A stretch of DNA of 64,000 nucleotides from Nocardioides ginsengisegetis (GCF_014138045.1 NZ_JACGXA010000001.1:241001-305000); one strand, 5' to 3'; counted from the stretch's first letter, positions 16,799-28,044 are shown. Numbers and translations: made by a program. The notes: generated by a model from the sequence alone, not told the origin.

Positions 16799-17707
16799 GG
16801 GCAGTGCCCGGGCGAACTCCGCCACCACGTCGGCGGCGGTGAGCTCGTGCTCCAGCGCGACCACGCCTTCGCCGGCGTAGAGGTGGGCGGTGCTGAAGTC
16901 CTCGGCCTGCACGGCCTTGCGGTGGCGCTCGCGCGCCGCCTCGTCGAGGTGGTCCTCGTGGCCGACCCACGCGTCGAAGTAGGCGTTGGCCACGGCACGG
17001 CCCCCGAACTCGCGGGGCCAGGCCGCCTGCTGGGCCACGTCGAAGACCCGCCCGTAGCCGGTCTCGGTGGCGGCGAACAGCGCCTGCCGGGCCCGTGGGG
17101 ACGTGTCGGTCTCGACGCAGCCGAGGAAGGCGGTGCCGACCCAGGCACCGGCGGCACCGGCCGCGACCACGGCGGCGAGCCCGCGGTGGTTGAGGATGCC
17201 GCCGGCGGCGTAGACGGGCAGGTTGGTCCGGTCCAGCACGAGCTGGAGCAGCGGCAGCGTGGCCATCGCGTTGCGTCCGTGGCCGCCCGCCTCGGCACCC
17301 CGCACGACCAGGACGTCGGCACCCGCGTCGAGGGCGGCCTCGAGGTCGTCGAGCGACCCCACCTGGGTCGCGGTCAGGATCCCGGCCTCGCGCAGCCGGC
17401 CGAGGGGGCCGGCGTACGCACCGAAGGAGACCGAGACCAGCGCCGGCCGCAGCTCGAGGACCGCCTCGAGCTGGTCGGGGGCGTCGGGCAGGGCCCAGGC
17501 CATCAGGCCCACGCCGTACGGCGTCCCGTCGGCGCCCGCGATCGCCGCCTGCTCCCGGATCCAGCCGCCGTCGCGGGTGGCCGCGACCCCGATCATCCCG
17601 AGGCCGCCGGCCGCGCTGACCGCGTGGGCGAGCCGGCCGCCGCCCGGGCCGGCCATCGGGGCGCCGATGAGGGGGACGGGGGTGCGGAGCTGGTCGGGCA
17701 GGTGCAT
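16790..17707 (-). CDS. Nitronate monooxygenase (2-nitropropane dioxygenase-like, FMN)
   Basis: A 305-residue TIM-barrel flavoenzyme. Family landmarks are the N-terminal [20 protein letters not shown], the FMN phosphate region [11 protein letters not shown] (about 134-144, containing the conserved His) and the second glycine-rich site VYAAGGI (about 168-174). Members oxidise alkyl nitronates such as propionate-3-nitronate, thus detoxifying nitro compounds. ATG at 17707 is chosen because the frame upstream is groL promoter DNA. Its 3' end overlaps the ATP-grasp gene on the other strand by 9 bp. It is divergent from groL, so its promoter shares the region with the CIRCE boxes. Confidence 0.87.
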   Translation of the reverse strand: MHLPDQLRTPVPLIGAPMAGPGGGRLAHAVSAAGGLGMIGVAATRDGGWIREQAAIAGADGTPYGVGLMAWALPDAPDQLEAVLELRPALVSVSFGAYAGPLGRLREAGILTATQVGSLDDLEAALDAGADVLVVRGAEAGGHGRNAMATLPLLQLVLDRTNLPVYAAGGILNHRGLAAVVAAGAAGAWVGTAFLGCVETDTSPRARQALFAATETGYGRVFDVAQQAAWPREFGGRAVANAYFDAWVGHEDHLDEAARERHRKAVQAEDFSTAHLYAGEGVVALEHELTAADVVAEFARALPSA

Positions 17708-17731
17708 GACCCCCACGGTAGCCGCGAACTC

Positions 17732-17758
17732 CTTGCACTCTCGGGGGTCGAGTGCTAA
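17732..17758 (+). promoter_or_regulatory. CIRCE operator (HrcA binding site) 1
   Basis: CTTGCACTC-N9-GAGTGCTAA. The right arm is the perfect consensus and the left arm differs at the first base and at the A/G step of the TTAGCACTC consensus. HrcA binds CIRCE and represses heat-shock chaperonin genes. It lies about 160 bp upstream of groL. Confidence 0.9.
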
Positions 17759-17766
17759 ACATGACG

Positions 17767-17793
17767 CTGGCACTCGTAGCATGAGAGTGACAA
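17767..17793 (+). promoter_or_regulatory. Second, degenerate CIRCE-like operator
   Basis: CTGGCACTC-N9-GAGTGACAA, starting 8 bp after the first box with the same 9-nt spacer. Core half-sites GCACTC and GAGTG are kept while the outer bases have drifted. Tandem CIRCE boxes would allow cooperative HrcA repression. Confidence 0.7.
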
Positions 17794-17907
17794 CACCGGA
17801 TCGGTGACGCTGAGGTCCAGGCACTGGCGAGAAAGGGTTCGTCAGCTTGCCTCGACCGTCCGTCGCGGGCAGCCCACCGATCGGTCCCCATGAACTCATA
17901 CGCGTGA

Positions 17908-19545
<1,638 letters not shown>

Positions 19546-19552
19546 GCACCCC

Positions 19553-19585
19553 TTGACGGGGGCCAGCTTGCTGGCACCCCGTCAA
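19553..19585 (+). terminator. groL terminator 1
   Basis: A long hairpin starting 8 bp after the groL stop: outer stem 19553-19561 with 19577-19585, inner stem GCCAG/CTGGC around a CTTG loop, with one bulged A. Confidence 0.8.
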
Positions 19586-19682
19586 AGCCAGGTGCCAGGT
19601 TGAGGAGCGTCGGCCGGACCGAGCGAAGCGAGGAACGGCGACGCGTCTCGAAACCTGAGTCCAGCCTCACCACACGCTCCAC

Positions 19683-19718
19683 CAGCAGGGCCCCGGTCTT
19701 CGGACCGGGGCCCTGCTG
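19683..19718 (+). terminator. groL terminator 2, UUCG-capped hairpin
   Basis: A perfect 16-bp stem (19683-19698 with 19703-19718) closed by a TTCG tetraloop, exceptionally stable. The stretch 19546-19853 holds no gene: it contains the two tandem terminators and then the narK promoter, where a 6-bp stem (19811-19816 with 19822-19827) lies just before the ribosome site. Confidence 0.9.
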
Positions 19719-19853
19719 CGTCTCCGGGGGGACTGCCGACGGGCCGAGCGTCCCGACGGTCCGGGACCTCCGACCCTCACCGGCATTTCGCGATTCGGGT
19801 GGAGTGGGAGCCGTGGGTCTGCCACGGTGGGTGGGCCGCGTGAGGAGACGCAC

Positions 19854-21101
19854 ATGGACGACCTGATGCTCGACGAACCGCGGTCGGGGGTGGCCACCCG
19901 GTCGCCGATGGTCATGCTCGTCACCGCGACCATCGGGTTCGCGGTGAACTTCTGGGCCTGGGCGCTGATCAGCCCGCTCGGCCCGCTCTTCCGCGAGAAG
20001 GGGACGCTCGGTCACCTCACCGAGTCCGACGTCGCCCTGATGGTCGCCGTCCCGGTCATCGTCGGCTCGCTCGGCCGGATCCTGGTCGGCGCCCTCACCG
20101 ACAAGCTCGGCGGCCGGGTGATGTTCCCGATCATCTCCGCGGTGACAATCGTCCCGGTCCTGTTCATCGGTTTCTTCGCCCAGACCTCGTACGCCGCCCT
20201 CCTGTTCGGCGGCTTCTTCCTCGGCATCGCCGGCACCGCCTTCGCCGTGGGGGTGCCCTTCGTCAACGCGTGGTTCCCGCCCGAGCGCCGCGGCCTGGCC
20301 ATCGGCGTCTTCGGCGCCGGCATGGGCGGCACCGCGATCAGCGCGCTGACGACGGTCAAGCTCTACACCAACGTCGGCTCCCGCGCGCCCTTCCTCATCA
20401 CGGCCGCGGTCCTGGCGGTGTACGCCGTCGTCGCCTGGCTGGTGCTGCGTGACGCCCCCGGCCGCACCGCCCCGACCAGCTCCCTGCTGACCCGGCTCTC
20501 GGCCAACGCGCGGCTCTCGATCACCTGGCAGGCGTGCCTGCTCTACGCCGTCGCCTTCGGCGGGTACGTCGCGTTCTCGGTCTACCTGCCGGCGTACCTC
20601 AAGACCGACTACGGCCTGACCCCGGCCGACGCCGCCAACCGGATGGCCGGCTTCGTCGTCGTCGCCGTGGTCATGCGGCCGCTCGGCGGCTGGCTCTCGG
20701 ACCGCTTCGGACCGATCCCCGTGCTCGCCTCCGGCTACGCCGTCGTGGTCGTGGGCGCGGGCGTCGCCGCGACCCACCCGCTGCTCGAGCACGTCGGCAC
20801 GGTCGCGTTCCTCGCGATGGCGGCCGCGCTCGGCGCCGGCAGCGGGGCGACCTTCGCCCTCATCGCGCTGGTGACCGAGCCGTCCCGGGTCGGTGGGGTC
20901 ACCGGACTGGTGGGAGCGGCCGGCGGGCTCGGCGGCTTCGCGCCGCCGCTGGTCATGGGCTACGTCTACGGCCGCACCGACTCCTACGCGATCGGGCTGT
21001 GGCTCCTGTCGGTGACCGCCGCCCTCGCGCTCCTGCTCACCCTGACCGTCGTCCGCCACACCGCCGCTCAGCACGCCACCCAGGAACAGGGGATCCGTTG
21101 A
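19854..21101 (+). CDS. narK: NarK-type nitrate/nitrite transporter (MFS)
   Basis: A 415-residue major facilitator with about 12 membrane segments. The nitrate/nitrite porter signature is visible: LGRILVGALTDKLGGR after the second segment, and glycine-rich blocks FLGIAGTAFAVGVPFVNAWFPPERRGLAIGVFGAGMGGTA (split here across helices 4-5) and a second G-rich motif in the C-terminal half. It imports nitrate and/or exports nitrite for the reductase encoded next. The start is the ATG at 19854 with TGAGGAG 7 nt upstream. It overlaps narG by TTGA, so transport and reduction are translationally coupled. Confidence 0.93.
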   Translation: MDDLMLDEPRSGVATRSPMVMLVTATIGFAVNFWAWALISPLGPLFREKGTLGHLTESDVALMVAVPVIVGSLGRILVGALTDKLGGRVMFPIISAVTIVPVLFIGFFAQTSYAALLFGGFFLGIAGTAFAVGVPFVNAWFPPERRGLAIGVFGAGMGGTAISALTTVKLYTNVGSRAPFLITAAVLAVYAVVAWLVLRDAPGRTAPTSSLLTRLSANARLSITWQACLLYAVAFGGYVAFSVYLPAYLKTDYGLTPADAANRMAGFVVVAVVMRPLGGWLSDRFGPIPVLASGYAVVVVGAGVAATHPLLEHVGTVAFLAMAAALGAGSGATFALIALVTEPSRVGGVTGLVGAAGGLGGFAPPLVMGYVYGRTDSYAIGLWLLSVTAALALLLTLTVVRHTAAQHATQEQGIR

Positions 21102-24100
21102 CGAAGACGCCGAACGACAGCAGCCAGATCGGGATGGATGGGTCGCTCGCCGACGCGCTCGTGCGCAGCAGGCGCTTCTTCACCAAGGGGACCGTCTCGG
21201 CGGACCTGCGGACCCTCACGAAGGTCGGGGGCCGGCAGGCCGACGACTTCTACCGGGACCGGTGGAGCCACGACAAGGTCGTGCGCTCCACGCACGGGGT
21301 GAACTGCACGGGCTCCTGCTCGTGGAAGGTCTACGTCAAGGACGGGATCATCACCTGGGAGACCCAGCAGACCGACTACCCCTCGGTCGGCCCCGACTCC
21401 CCGGAGTACGAGCCCCGCGGCTGCCCCCGCGGCGCCGCGTTCTCCTGGTACACCTACTCGCCGACCCGGGTGCGCTACCCCTACGTGCGCGGCGTGCTGC
21501 TGCAGATGTTCCGCGAGGCCAGGGCCCAGCACGGTGGCGACCCGGTCAAGGCCTGGGAGCACATCGTCGAGAACCCGCTGCGGGCCAAGGCCTACAAGTC
21601 CGCCCGGGGCAAGGGCGGGCTGGTCCGCGCCACGTGGGAGGAGGCGAGCGAGATCGTCGCCGCCGCCCACGTGCACACGATCAAGAAGTACGGGCCGGAC
21701 CGCGTCGCGGGGTTCTCGCCGATCCCGGCGATGTCGATGGTGTCCCACGCGTCCGGCGCCCGGTTCCTGAACCTCATCGGTGGCTCGATGCTGAGCTTCT
21801 ACGACTGGTACGCCGACCTCCCGGTCGCCTCCCCGCAGGTCTTCGGCGACCAGACCGACGTGCCCGAGTCGGGGGACTGGTGGAACGCCGGATACCTGAT
21901 CATGTGGGGCTCGAACGTCCCGGTCACGCGCACGCCCGACGCCCACTGGATGACCGAGGCCCGCTACCGCGGCCAGAAGGTGATCGCGGTCGCCCCGGAC
22001 TACGCCGACAACGTGAAGTTCGCCGACGAGTGGCTGCCGGCGAAGCCCGGCACCGACGCCGCCCTGGCGATGGCGATGGGCCACGTCGTGCTCAAGGAGT
22101 TCTTCGTCGACCGGGAGACGCCGTACTTCACCGGCTACGTCAAGACCTACACCGACCTGCCGCACCTCGTGCGGCTCGACGAGGTGTCGGCAGGCTCGAC
22201 CACCGAAGGGTCGACCAACGAAGGGACGCCGACATACACCGCCGGCAAGTTCCTGACCGCCGCTGACCTGGCCGAGCACGCGGGCGAGGAGAACGCCGCC
22301 TTCAAGACGGTGCTGATCGACGCGCGCACCGGCGAGGCCGTGGTCCCCAACGGCTCCCTCGGTCACCGCTACGGCGAGGCCGGCGTCGGCCGGTGGAACC
22401 TCGAGCTCGGCGACGTGGACCCGCTCCTCTCCCTGCTCGACACGGCGACGGAGTCGGTGGTCGTCCGGATGCCCCGCTTCGACACCGCCGACGGTGCCGC
22501 CGCCGACCTGCCCCGAGGCGTGCCCGCGCGCCGGGTGGGCGGCCACCTCGTCACGACCGTCTTCGACCTGCTCCTGGCGCAGTACGGCGTCGGGCGCCCC
22601 GGACTGCCCGGTGAGTGGGCCAGCGGCTACGACGACGCCGCGTCCCCGTACACGCCGGCCTGGCAGGAGGCCATCACCGGCGTCCCCGCCGCGGCCGCGG
22701 CCCGGGTCGGGCGCGAGTTCGCCCAGAACGCCGAGGAGTCGAAGGGGCGCTCGATGATCCTGATGGGAGCGGGCACCAACCACTGGTTCCACTCCGACAC
22801 GATCTACCGCGCGTTCCTCACGCTCACCAACCTGACCGGCTGCCAGGGGGTCAACGGCGGCGGCTGGGCCCACTACGTCGGCCAGGAGAAGGTCCGGCCG
22901 ATCACCGGCTACACCCAGATCGCCAACGCGCTCGACTGGAACCGCCCGCCGCGCAACATGATCCAGACGGCGTTCTGGTACCTCCACACCGACCAGTTCC
23001 GCTACGACCAGTTCGGCGCGGACACCCTGTCGGCGACCACCGGGCAGGGCCAGCTCGCCGGGCGGACGACGGCCGACGTGATCGCGCAGAGCGCCCGGAT
23101 GGGCTGGATGCCGTCGTACCCGACCTTCGACCGCAACCCGCTCGACCTCAGCGACGACGCGGCCGCCGCGGGCAAGCCCGTCGGCGAGTACGTCGTCGAG
23201 CAGCTCAAGTCCGGCGCGCTCGACTTCGCGGGCGAGGACCCCGACGCCCCGGGCAACCACCCCCGCATCCTGTCGATCTGGCGGGCCAACCTGCTCGGGT
23301 CGTCGGGCAAGGGCAACGAGTACTTCCTCAAGCACCTGCTGGGCACCGACTCGTCGCTGCGGGCAACCGAGACCCCCGAGGGGCGTCGCCCCGTCGACGT
23401 CCGCTGGCGCGACGAGGCACCCGAGGGGAAGCTCGACCTGCTGATGACGATCGACTTCCGGCAGACCAGCACCACGGTCTTCTCCGACGTCGTCCTCCCG
23501 GCCGCCACCTGGTACGAGAAGCACGACCTCAACACCACCGACATGCACCCCTTCGTGCACTCCTTCAACCCCGCCATCGCCCCGCCCTGGCAGACGCGCA
23601 CCGACTGGGACGCCTGGCAGACGATCGCCGAGAAGTTCAGTGAGCTCGCCGCCACCCACCTCGGCGTCCGCAAGGACGTGGTCGCGGTCGCCCTCACGCA
23701 CGACACCCCCGACGCGATGGCCAACCCGCACGGCGTGGTCCGGGACTGGAAGAAGGGCGAGTGCGAGCCGGTCCCCGGCGTCACGATGCCCCGCCTGGTC
23801 GAGGTGGAGCGCGACTACGGCGCGGTCGCCGAGAAGATGAACGCGCTCGGCCCGCTGGTCGACACCCTGGGCGCCACCACCAAGGGGGTCACCTTCGAGC
23901 TCGGTGCGCAGGTCGAGCACCTGCGCCGCAAGAACGGCGCGGTGCGCGGCGGCGTGGCCGACGGACGACCGTCGCTGAAGCGGGACGTCCACGTGTGCGA
24001 GGCGATCCTGGCCATGTCCGGGACCACCAACGGCCACCTCGCCACGCAGGGCTTCCGGACCCTCGAGAAGCGCACCGGCGTCCGGCTCGCCGACCTCGCC

Positions 24101-24868
24101 GAGGAGCACGAGGGCAAGCGGATCACCTTCGCGGACACCCAGGGCCCGCCCGTCCCGGTCATCACCTCGCCGGAGTGGTCGGGCTCGGAGACCGGCGGGC
24201 GGCGCTACTCGCCGTTCACGATCAACGTGGAGCGCAAGAAGCCGTGGCACACGCTGACCGGCCGGATGCACTTCTACCTCGACCACGACTGGATGACCGA
24301 GCTCGGTGAGGGACTGCCGGTCTACCGGCCACCGCTCAACATGGCGGCGCTGTTCGCCGAGCCCGACCTGGGCAACGTCTCCGACGGCTCGCCCGGACAG
24401 GGCGTCGAGGGGCTCACGGTCCGCTACCTCACCCCGCACAACAAGTGGTCGATCCACTCGGAGTACCAGGACAACCTCTTCATGCTGTCGCTCTCGCGCG
24501 GTGGCCAGAACATCTGGATGAGCGACGTCGACGCCCGCAAGGTCGGGATCGAGGACAACGACTGGATCGAGGCGGTCAACCGCAACGGGGTCGTGGTCGC
24601 GCGGGCCATCGTGTCCCACCGGATGCCCGAGGGGACGGTGTACATGTACCACGCGCAGGACCGGCTGATCGACGTCCCGCTGGCGGAGACCTCGGGCAAG
24701 CGCGGCGGCATCCACAACTCGCTCACCCGGCTGCTGGTGAAGCCCTCGCACCTGATCGGCGGCTACGCCCAGCTGGCCTTCGCCTTCAACTACCTCGGGC
24801 CCACCGGCAACCAGCGCGACGAGGTCACCGTGATCCGCAAGCGCTCGCAGGAGGTGCGTTACCAGTGA
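21098..24868 (+). CDS. narG: Respiratory nitrate reductase, alpha subunit
   Basis: A 1256-residue catalytic subunit of membrane-bound nitrate reductase, reducing nitrate to nitrite at a bis-MGD molybdenum centre on the cytoplasmic side. The FS0 cluster ligands are His66, Cys70, Cys74 and Cys109 (THGVNCTGSC ... RGCPRG), and the Mo-ligand region is FYDWYADLPVASPQ with its conserved Asp. The start is TTG at 21098 overlapping the narK stop, with AGGGGA upstream; an in-frame ATG lies at 21134. An unusual short insert (about residues 364-377, GSTTEGSTNEG) is encoded by a 15-bp tandem repeat (22196-22225), absent from E. coli NarG as I recall it. The gene ends overlapping narH. Confidence 0.97.
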   Translation: MTKTPNDSSQIGMDGSLADALVRSRRFFTKGTVSADLRTLTKVGGRQADDFYRDRWSHDKVVRSTHGVNCTGSCSWKVYVKDGIITWETQQTDYPSVGPDSPEYEPRGCPRGAAFSWYTYSPTRVRYPYVRGVLLQMFREARAQHGGDPVKAWEHIVENPLRAKAYKSARGKGGLVRATWEEASEIVAAAHVHTIKKYGPDRVAGFSPIPAMSMVSHASGARFLNLIGGSMLSFYDWYADLPVASPQVFGDQTDVPESGDWWNAGYLIMWGSNVPVTRTPDAHWMTEARYRGQKVIAVAPDYADNVKFADEWLPAKPGTDAALAMAMGHVVLKEFFVDRETPYFTGYVKTYTDLPHLVRLDEVSAGSTTEGSTNEGTPTYTAGKFLTAADLAEHAGEENAAFKTVLIDARTGEAVVPNGSLGHRYGEAGVGRWNLELGDVDPLLSLLDTATESVVVRMPRFDTADGAAADLPRGVPARRVGGHLVTTVFDLLLAQYGVGRPGLPGEWASGYDDAASPYTPAWQEAITGVPAAAAARVGREFAQNAEESKGRSMILMGAGTNHWFHSDTIYRAFLTLTNLTGCQGVNGGGWAHYVGQEKVRPITGYTQIANALDWNRPPRNMIQTAFWYLHTDQFRYDQFGADTLSATTGQGQLAGRTTADVIAQSARMGWMPSYPTFDRNPLDLSDDAAAAGKPVGEYVVEQLKSGALDFAGEDPDAPGNHPRILSIWRANLLGSSGKGNEYFLKHLLGTDSSLRATETPEGRRPVDVRWRDEAPEGKLDLLMTIDFRQTSTTVFSDVVLPAATWYEKHDLNTTDMHPFVHSFNPAIAPPWQTRTDWDAWQTIAEKFSELAATHLGVRKDVVAVALTHDTPDAMANPHGVVRDWKKGECEPVPGVTMPRLVEVERDYGAVAEKMNALGPLVDTLGATTKGVTFELGAQVEHLRRKNGAVRGGVADGRPSLKRDVHVCEAILAMSGTTNGHLATQGFRTLEKRTGVRLADLAEEHEGKRITFADTQGPPVPVITSPEWSGSETGGRRYSPFTINVERKKPWHTLTGRMHFYLDHDWMTELGEGLPVYRPPLNMAALFAEPDLGNVSDGSPGQGVEGLTVRYLTPHNKWSIHSEYQDNLFMLSLSRGGQNIWMSDVDARKVGIEDNDWIEAVNRNGVVVARAIVSHRMPEGTVYMYHAQDRLIDVPLAETSGKRGGIHNSLTRLLVKPSHLIGGYAQLAFAFNYLGPTGNQRDEVTVIRKRSQEVRYQ
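22196..22225 (+). repeat. 15-bp tandem repeat inside narG
   Basis: Two adjacent 15-bp copies (22196-22210 and 22211-22225) with one mismatch. They encode Ser-Thr-Thr-Glu-Gly and Ser-Thr-Asn-Glu-Gly in frame. The preceding bases GTGTCGGCAGGCTCGACCACC resemble a short dispersed actinobacterial repeat, suggesting a small in-frame insertion. Confidence 0.65.
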
Positions 24869-26514
24869 AGGTCATGGCGCAGATGGCGATGGTGATGAAC
24901 CTCGACAAGTGCATCGGGTGCCACACCTGCTCGGTCACCTGCAAGCAGGCGTGGACCAACCGGACCGGCACCGAGTACGTCTGGTTCAACAACGTGGAGA
25001 CCCGGCCCGGGCTGGGTTACCCCCGGACCTACGAGGACCAGGAGAAGTGGAAGGGCGGCTGGGAGCTCAACGGCCGGGGCCGGCTCATGCTCAAGGCGGG
25101 TGGCCGGTTCCGGAAGCTGCTGACGATCTTCTCCAACCCCAAGCTGCCCTCGATCGGTGAGTACTACGAGCCGTGGACCTACGACTACGCCACGCTCACC
25201 GACGCGCCCGCCCAGGAGCACACGCCCGTGGCGCGGCCCAAGTCGCTGATCTCCGGCAAGGACATGAAGATCGAGTGGTCGGCCAACTGGGACGACGACC
25301 TCGGTGGCTCGACCGCGAACGCGCACCGCGACCCGATGCTCAAGAACATCGCCGACAAGGTGAAGTTCGAGTTCGAGCAGACGTTCATGTTCTACCTGCC
25401 CCGGATCTGTGAGCACTGCCTGAACCCCTCGTGCGCGGCGTCGTGCCCGAGCGGCGCGATCTACAAGCGCGAGGAGGACGGCATCGTCCTGGTCGACCAG
25501 GACCGGTGCCGTGGCTGGCGGATGTGCGTCTCCGGATGCCCGTACAAGAAGGTCTACTTCAACCACAAGACCGGCAAGGCCGAGAAGTGCACGTTCTGCT
25601 TCCCGCGGATCGAGGTCGGTCTCCCGACCGTCTGCGCGGAGACCTGCGTCGGCCGGCTGCGCTACATCGGCCTGGTGCTCTACGACGCGGACAAGGTGCT
25701 CGAGGCGGCGTCGACCACCGACGAGCACGGGCTCTACGAGGCCCAGCGCGAGGTCTTCCTCGACCCGAACGACCCTGAGGTGGTGCGTGCGGCGGAGCAG
25801 GCCGGCATCCCGCGGGACTGGGTCGACGCCGCCCAGCGCTCGCCGATCCACGCGCTGATCAACACCTTCAAGGTCGCGCTGCCGCTGCACCCGGAGTACC
25901 GCACGATGCCGATGGTCTGGTACATCCCGCCGCTGTCGCCGGTGGTCGACGTCGTGCGCGACACGGGTGAGGACGCCGAGGACACGGGCAACCTGTTCGC
26001 GGCGATCGACGCCCTGCGCATCCCGGTCGAGTACCTCGCCGAGCTGTTCACGGCAGGCGACGTCGCACCCGTGGACGCCGTGCTGAAGAAGCTCGCCGCG
26101 ATGCGCTGCTACATGCGCGACATCAACATGGGCCGCGAGCCGGATGCCTCGATCCCGGCAGCCGTGGGGATGACCGAGGAGGAGATGTACGACATGTACC
26201 GCCTCCTCGCGATCGCGAAGTACGACGAGCGCTACGTGATCCCGCCGGCCCACGCCGAGCAGGCGCACTCCCTGGAGGAGCTGTCCACGGAGTGCTCGGT
26301 CTCGGACTACGGCGGCGGCCAGCAGGACCTCTTCGGCGAGGGGTCCGGCGTGCCGACGCCGATCGCGGTCGAGAACTTCCAGATGCTGCAGGACCGGCAG
26401 ACCTCCGACACGCTGGCCGGGCCGACGAACAAGGGCAGCCGGGTCAACCTCCTCAACTGGGACGGCAAGGGCTCACCTCCCGGGCTGTTCCCACCGAAGG
26501 GGCCGGAGTCATGA
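24865..26514 (+). CDS. narH: Respiratory nitrate reductase, beta (iron-sulfur) subunit
   Basis: A 549-residue electron-transfer subunit carrying three [4Fe-4S] and one [3Fe-4S] cluster between NarI haems and NarG. Cysteine sets are clear: Cys16, 19, 22, 26 at the N-terminus; CEHCLNPSCAASCP; the RCRGWRMCVSGCP set, where Trp replaces the second Cys and gives the [3Fe-4S] cluster, as in E. coli; and CTFCFP with CAETC. The GTG start at 24865 overlaps the narG stop and is placed by AGGAGG at 24849-24854. It overlaps narJ by ATGA. Confidence 0.97.
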   Translation: MKVMAQMAMVMNLDKCIGCHTCSVTCKQAWTNRTGTEYVWFNNVETRPGLGYPRTYEDQEKWKGGWELNGRGRLMLKAGGRFRKLLTIFSNPKLPSIGEYYEPWTYDYATLTDAPAQEHTPVARPKSLISGKDMKIEWSANWDDDLGGSTANAHRDPMLKNIADKVKFEFEQTFMFYLPRICEHCLNPSCAASCPSGAIYKREEDGIVLVDQDRCRGWRMCVSGCPYKKVYFNHKTGKAEKCTFCFPRIEVGLPTVCAETCVGRLRYIGLVLYDADKVLEAASTTDEHGLYEAQREVFLDPNDPEVVRAAEQAGIPRDWVDAAQRSPIHALINTFKVALPLHPEYRTMPMVWYIPPLSPVVDVVRDTGEDAEDTGNLFAAIDALRIPVEYLAELFTAGDVAPVDAVLKKLAAMRCYMRDINMGREPDASIPAAVGMTEEEMYDMYRLLAIAKYDERYVIPPAHAEQAHSLEELSTECSVSDYGGGQQDLFGEGSGVPTPIAVENFQMLQDRQTSDTLAGPTNKGSRVNLLNWDGKGSPPGLFPPKGPES

Positions 26515-27209
26515 GCGGCCGGCGGCCGCGGCCGGCGCTGCCGGCCGAGCAGCTCACGATCGCGTGGCAGTCGGTCTCCCTGCTCCTGGACTATCCCGAC
26601 GAGGCGGTCCTCGACCGGGCCGGGCTGATCAGGGCGGCGTCCCGGGGGCTGCCGCCGACGCTCGGGGACCGGATCCGGGAGTTCCTCGACCACCTCGAGA
26701 CGACGCCGCTGCCCGAGCTCCAGGCCGACTACGTCGAGACCTTCGACACCCGGCGTCGCTGCAACCTGTTCCTGACCTACTTCGCCCACGGGGACACCCG
26801 CAAGCGGGGCATGGCCCTGCTGCGCTTCAAGCAGACCTACCTGGAGGCGGGGTGGCAGCTCGACGACGCGGAGCTGCCCGACCACCTGTGCGTCGTGCTC
26901 GAGTTTGCCGCGACGGTGGACCCCGAGCGCGGCCGCGACCTGATGCTCGACCACCGCGCCGGGCTCGAGCTGCTGCGGCTCTCGCTGCAGGACGCGTCCT
27001 CGCCGTGGGCACCCCTGGTGGACGCGGTGACCGCCACGCTGCCGCGGCTGCGCGGCGACGAGCGGGACGCCGTACGCCGCCTGGCCGCCGAGGGCCCGCC
27101 CGAGGAGGAGGTGGGGCTCGCGCCGTTCGCGAGCCCGCAGTTCAGCCCGGGGGCGTCCTACGAGACCACCCTGCTGCCCATGCCGTCCTTCCCGGGAGCC
27201 CGCCCATGA
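26511..27209 (+). CDS. narJ: Nitrate reductase molybdenum cofactor assembly chaperone
   Basis: A 232-residue TorD/NarJ-family chaperone needed for cofactor insertion into NarG and membrane docking of NarGH; it is not part of the final enzyme. The diagnostic stretch YVETFDTRRRCNLFLTYFAHGDTRKRG (about 73-99) is present, followed by helical ELPDHLCVVLEFA. Length is usual. It overlaps narH upstream and narI downstream by ATGA, so stoichiometry is set by coupled translation. Confidence 0.95.
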   Translation: MSGRRPRPALPAEQLTIAWQSVSLLLDYPDEAVLDRAGLIRAASRGLPPTLGDRIREFLDHLETTPLPELQADYVETFDTRRRCNLFLTYFAHGDTRKRGMALLRFKQTYLEAGWQLDDAELPDHLCVVLEFAATVDPERGRDLMLDHRAGLELLRLSLQDASSPWAPLVDAVTATLPRLRGDERDAVRRLAAEGPPEEEVGLAPFASPQFSPGASYETTLLPMPSFPGARP

Positions 27210-27931
27210 ACGCCTTCCTGTTCGTCGTCGTGCCCTACGTCTGCCTGACGACCTTCGTCGTGGGGCACCTGTGGCGCTACCGCTACGACAAGTTCGGCTG
27301 GACGACGCGGTCCTCCCAGCTCTACGAGAGCCGGCTGCTGCGCATCGGCAGCCCGCTCTTCCACTTCGGGATGCTGGGGGTGGTGGGCGGTCACGTGATA
27401 GGCCTGCTGGTGCCACAGTCGTGGACCGACGCGGTGGGGATCAGCGAGCACGCCTACCACGTGGTGGCGGTCGCCGGCGGGCTGCTCGCCGGCGTGATGA
27501 CCGTGGTCGGCATGGCGATCCTGGTCTACCGCCGCCGCACCACGGGACCGGTGTTCTCCGCGACCACCACCATGGACAAGGTCATGTACGCCTTCCTGGC
27601 GGCGGTGATCGTCCTGGGGATGTGGAACACCGTGGCCGGCTCGATCCTGACCGTCGGCGGGGACTACAACTACCGCGAGGGCGTCTCGGTCTGGTACCGC
27701 TCGTTCCTCGCCTTCAACCCCGATGCGTCCCTGATGGCCGACGCCCCGCTGGGCTTCCAGCTGCACGCGCTGGTCGCGTTCGGGCTCTTCGCGCTGTGGC
27801 CGTTCACCCGGCTGGTGCACGTCTTCAGCGCGCCGCTGGGCTACCTGACCCGGCCCTACATCGTCTACCGCAGCCGGGACGTCCAGCTCGGCAGCCACCG
27901 GCCGCGGCGGGGCTGGGACCGGGTCGGCTGA
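27206..27931 (+). CDS. narI: Respiratory nitrate reductase, gamma (cytochrome b) subunit
   Basis: A 241-residue membrane subunit with five segments and two haem b groups; it takes electrons from menaquinol and passes them to NarH. The PLFHFGMLGVVGGHVIG segment (about 51-67) and the later LHALVAFGLFALWPFTRLVHVFSAP segment carry the histidine haem ligands. Length is typical. It overlaps narJ by ATGA. Canonical nar operons end here; this one appears to continue after 113 bp with cytochrome-like genes. Confidence 0.95.
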   Translation: MNAFLFVVVPYVCLTTFVVGHLWRYRYDKFGWTTRSSQLYESRLLRIGSPLFHFGMLGVVGGHVIGLLVPQSWTDAVGISEHAYHVVAVAGGLLAGVMTVVGMAILVYRRRTTGPVFSATTTMDKVMYAFLAAVIVLGMWNTVAGSILTVGGDYNYREGVSVWYRSFLAFNPDASLMADAPLGFQLHALVAFGLFALWPFTRLVHVFSAPLGYLTRPYIVYRSRDVQLGSHRPRRGWDRVG

Positions 27932-28044
27932 CCCACGAGGGGACCTTCGGCCCGGGCCATCGGCCCTACCGGTGACCCGCTCCGCGCCCCACGCTGGAGC
28001 CAGCGGGTGCCACACCCGGCGCCCCGGGCACGAGGTGGTCAGAC

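Noticed and set aside
16790..17899. Longer nitronate monooxygenase start at 17899
   Set aside because: The extra 64 residues would be encoded by the CIRCE/groL promoter; the family N-terminus begins at 17707.
21068..24751. A 1227-codon open frame on the minus strand opposite narG
   Set aside because: It is a high-GC shadow: its composition (Arg, Gly, Val, Asp runs) lacks any domain, and narG on the plus strand has full family motifs.
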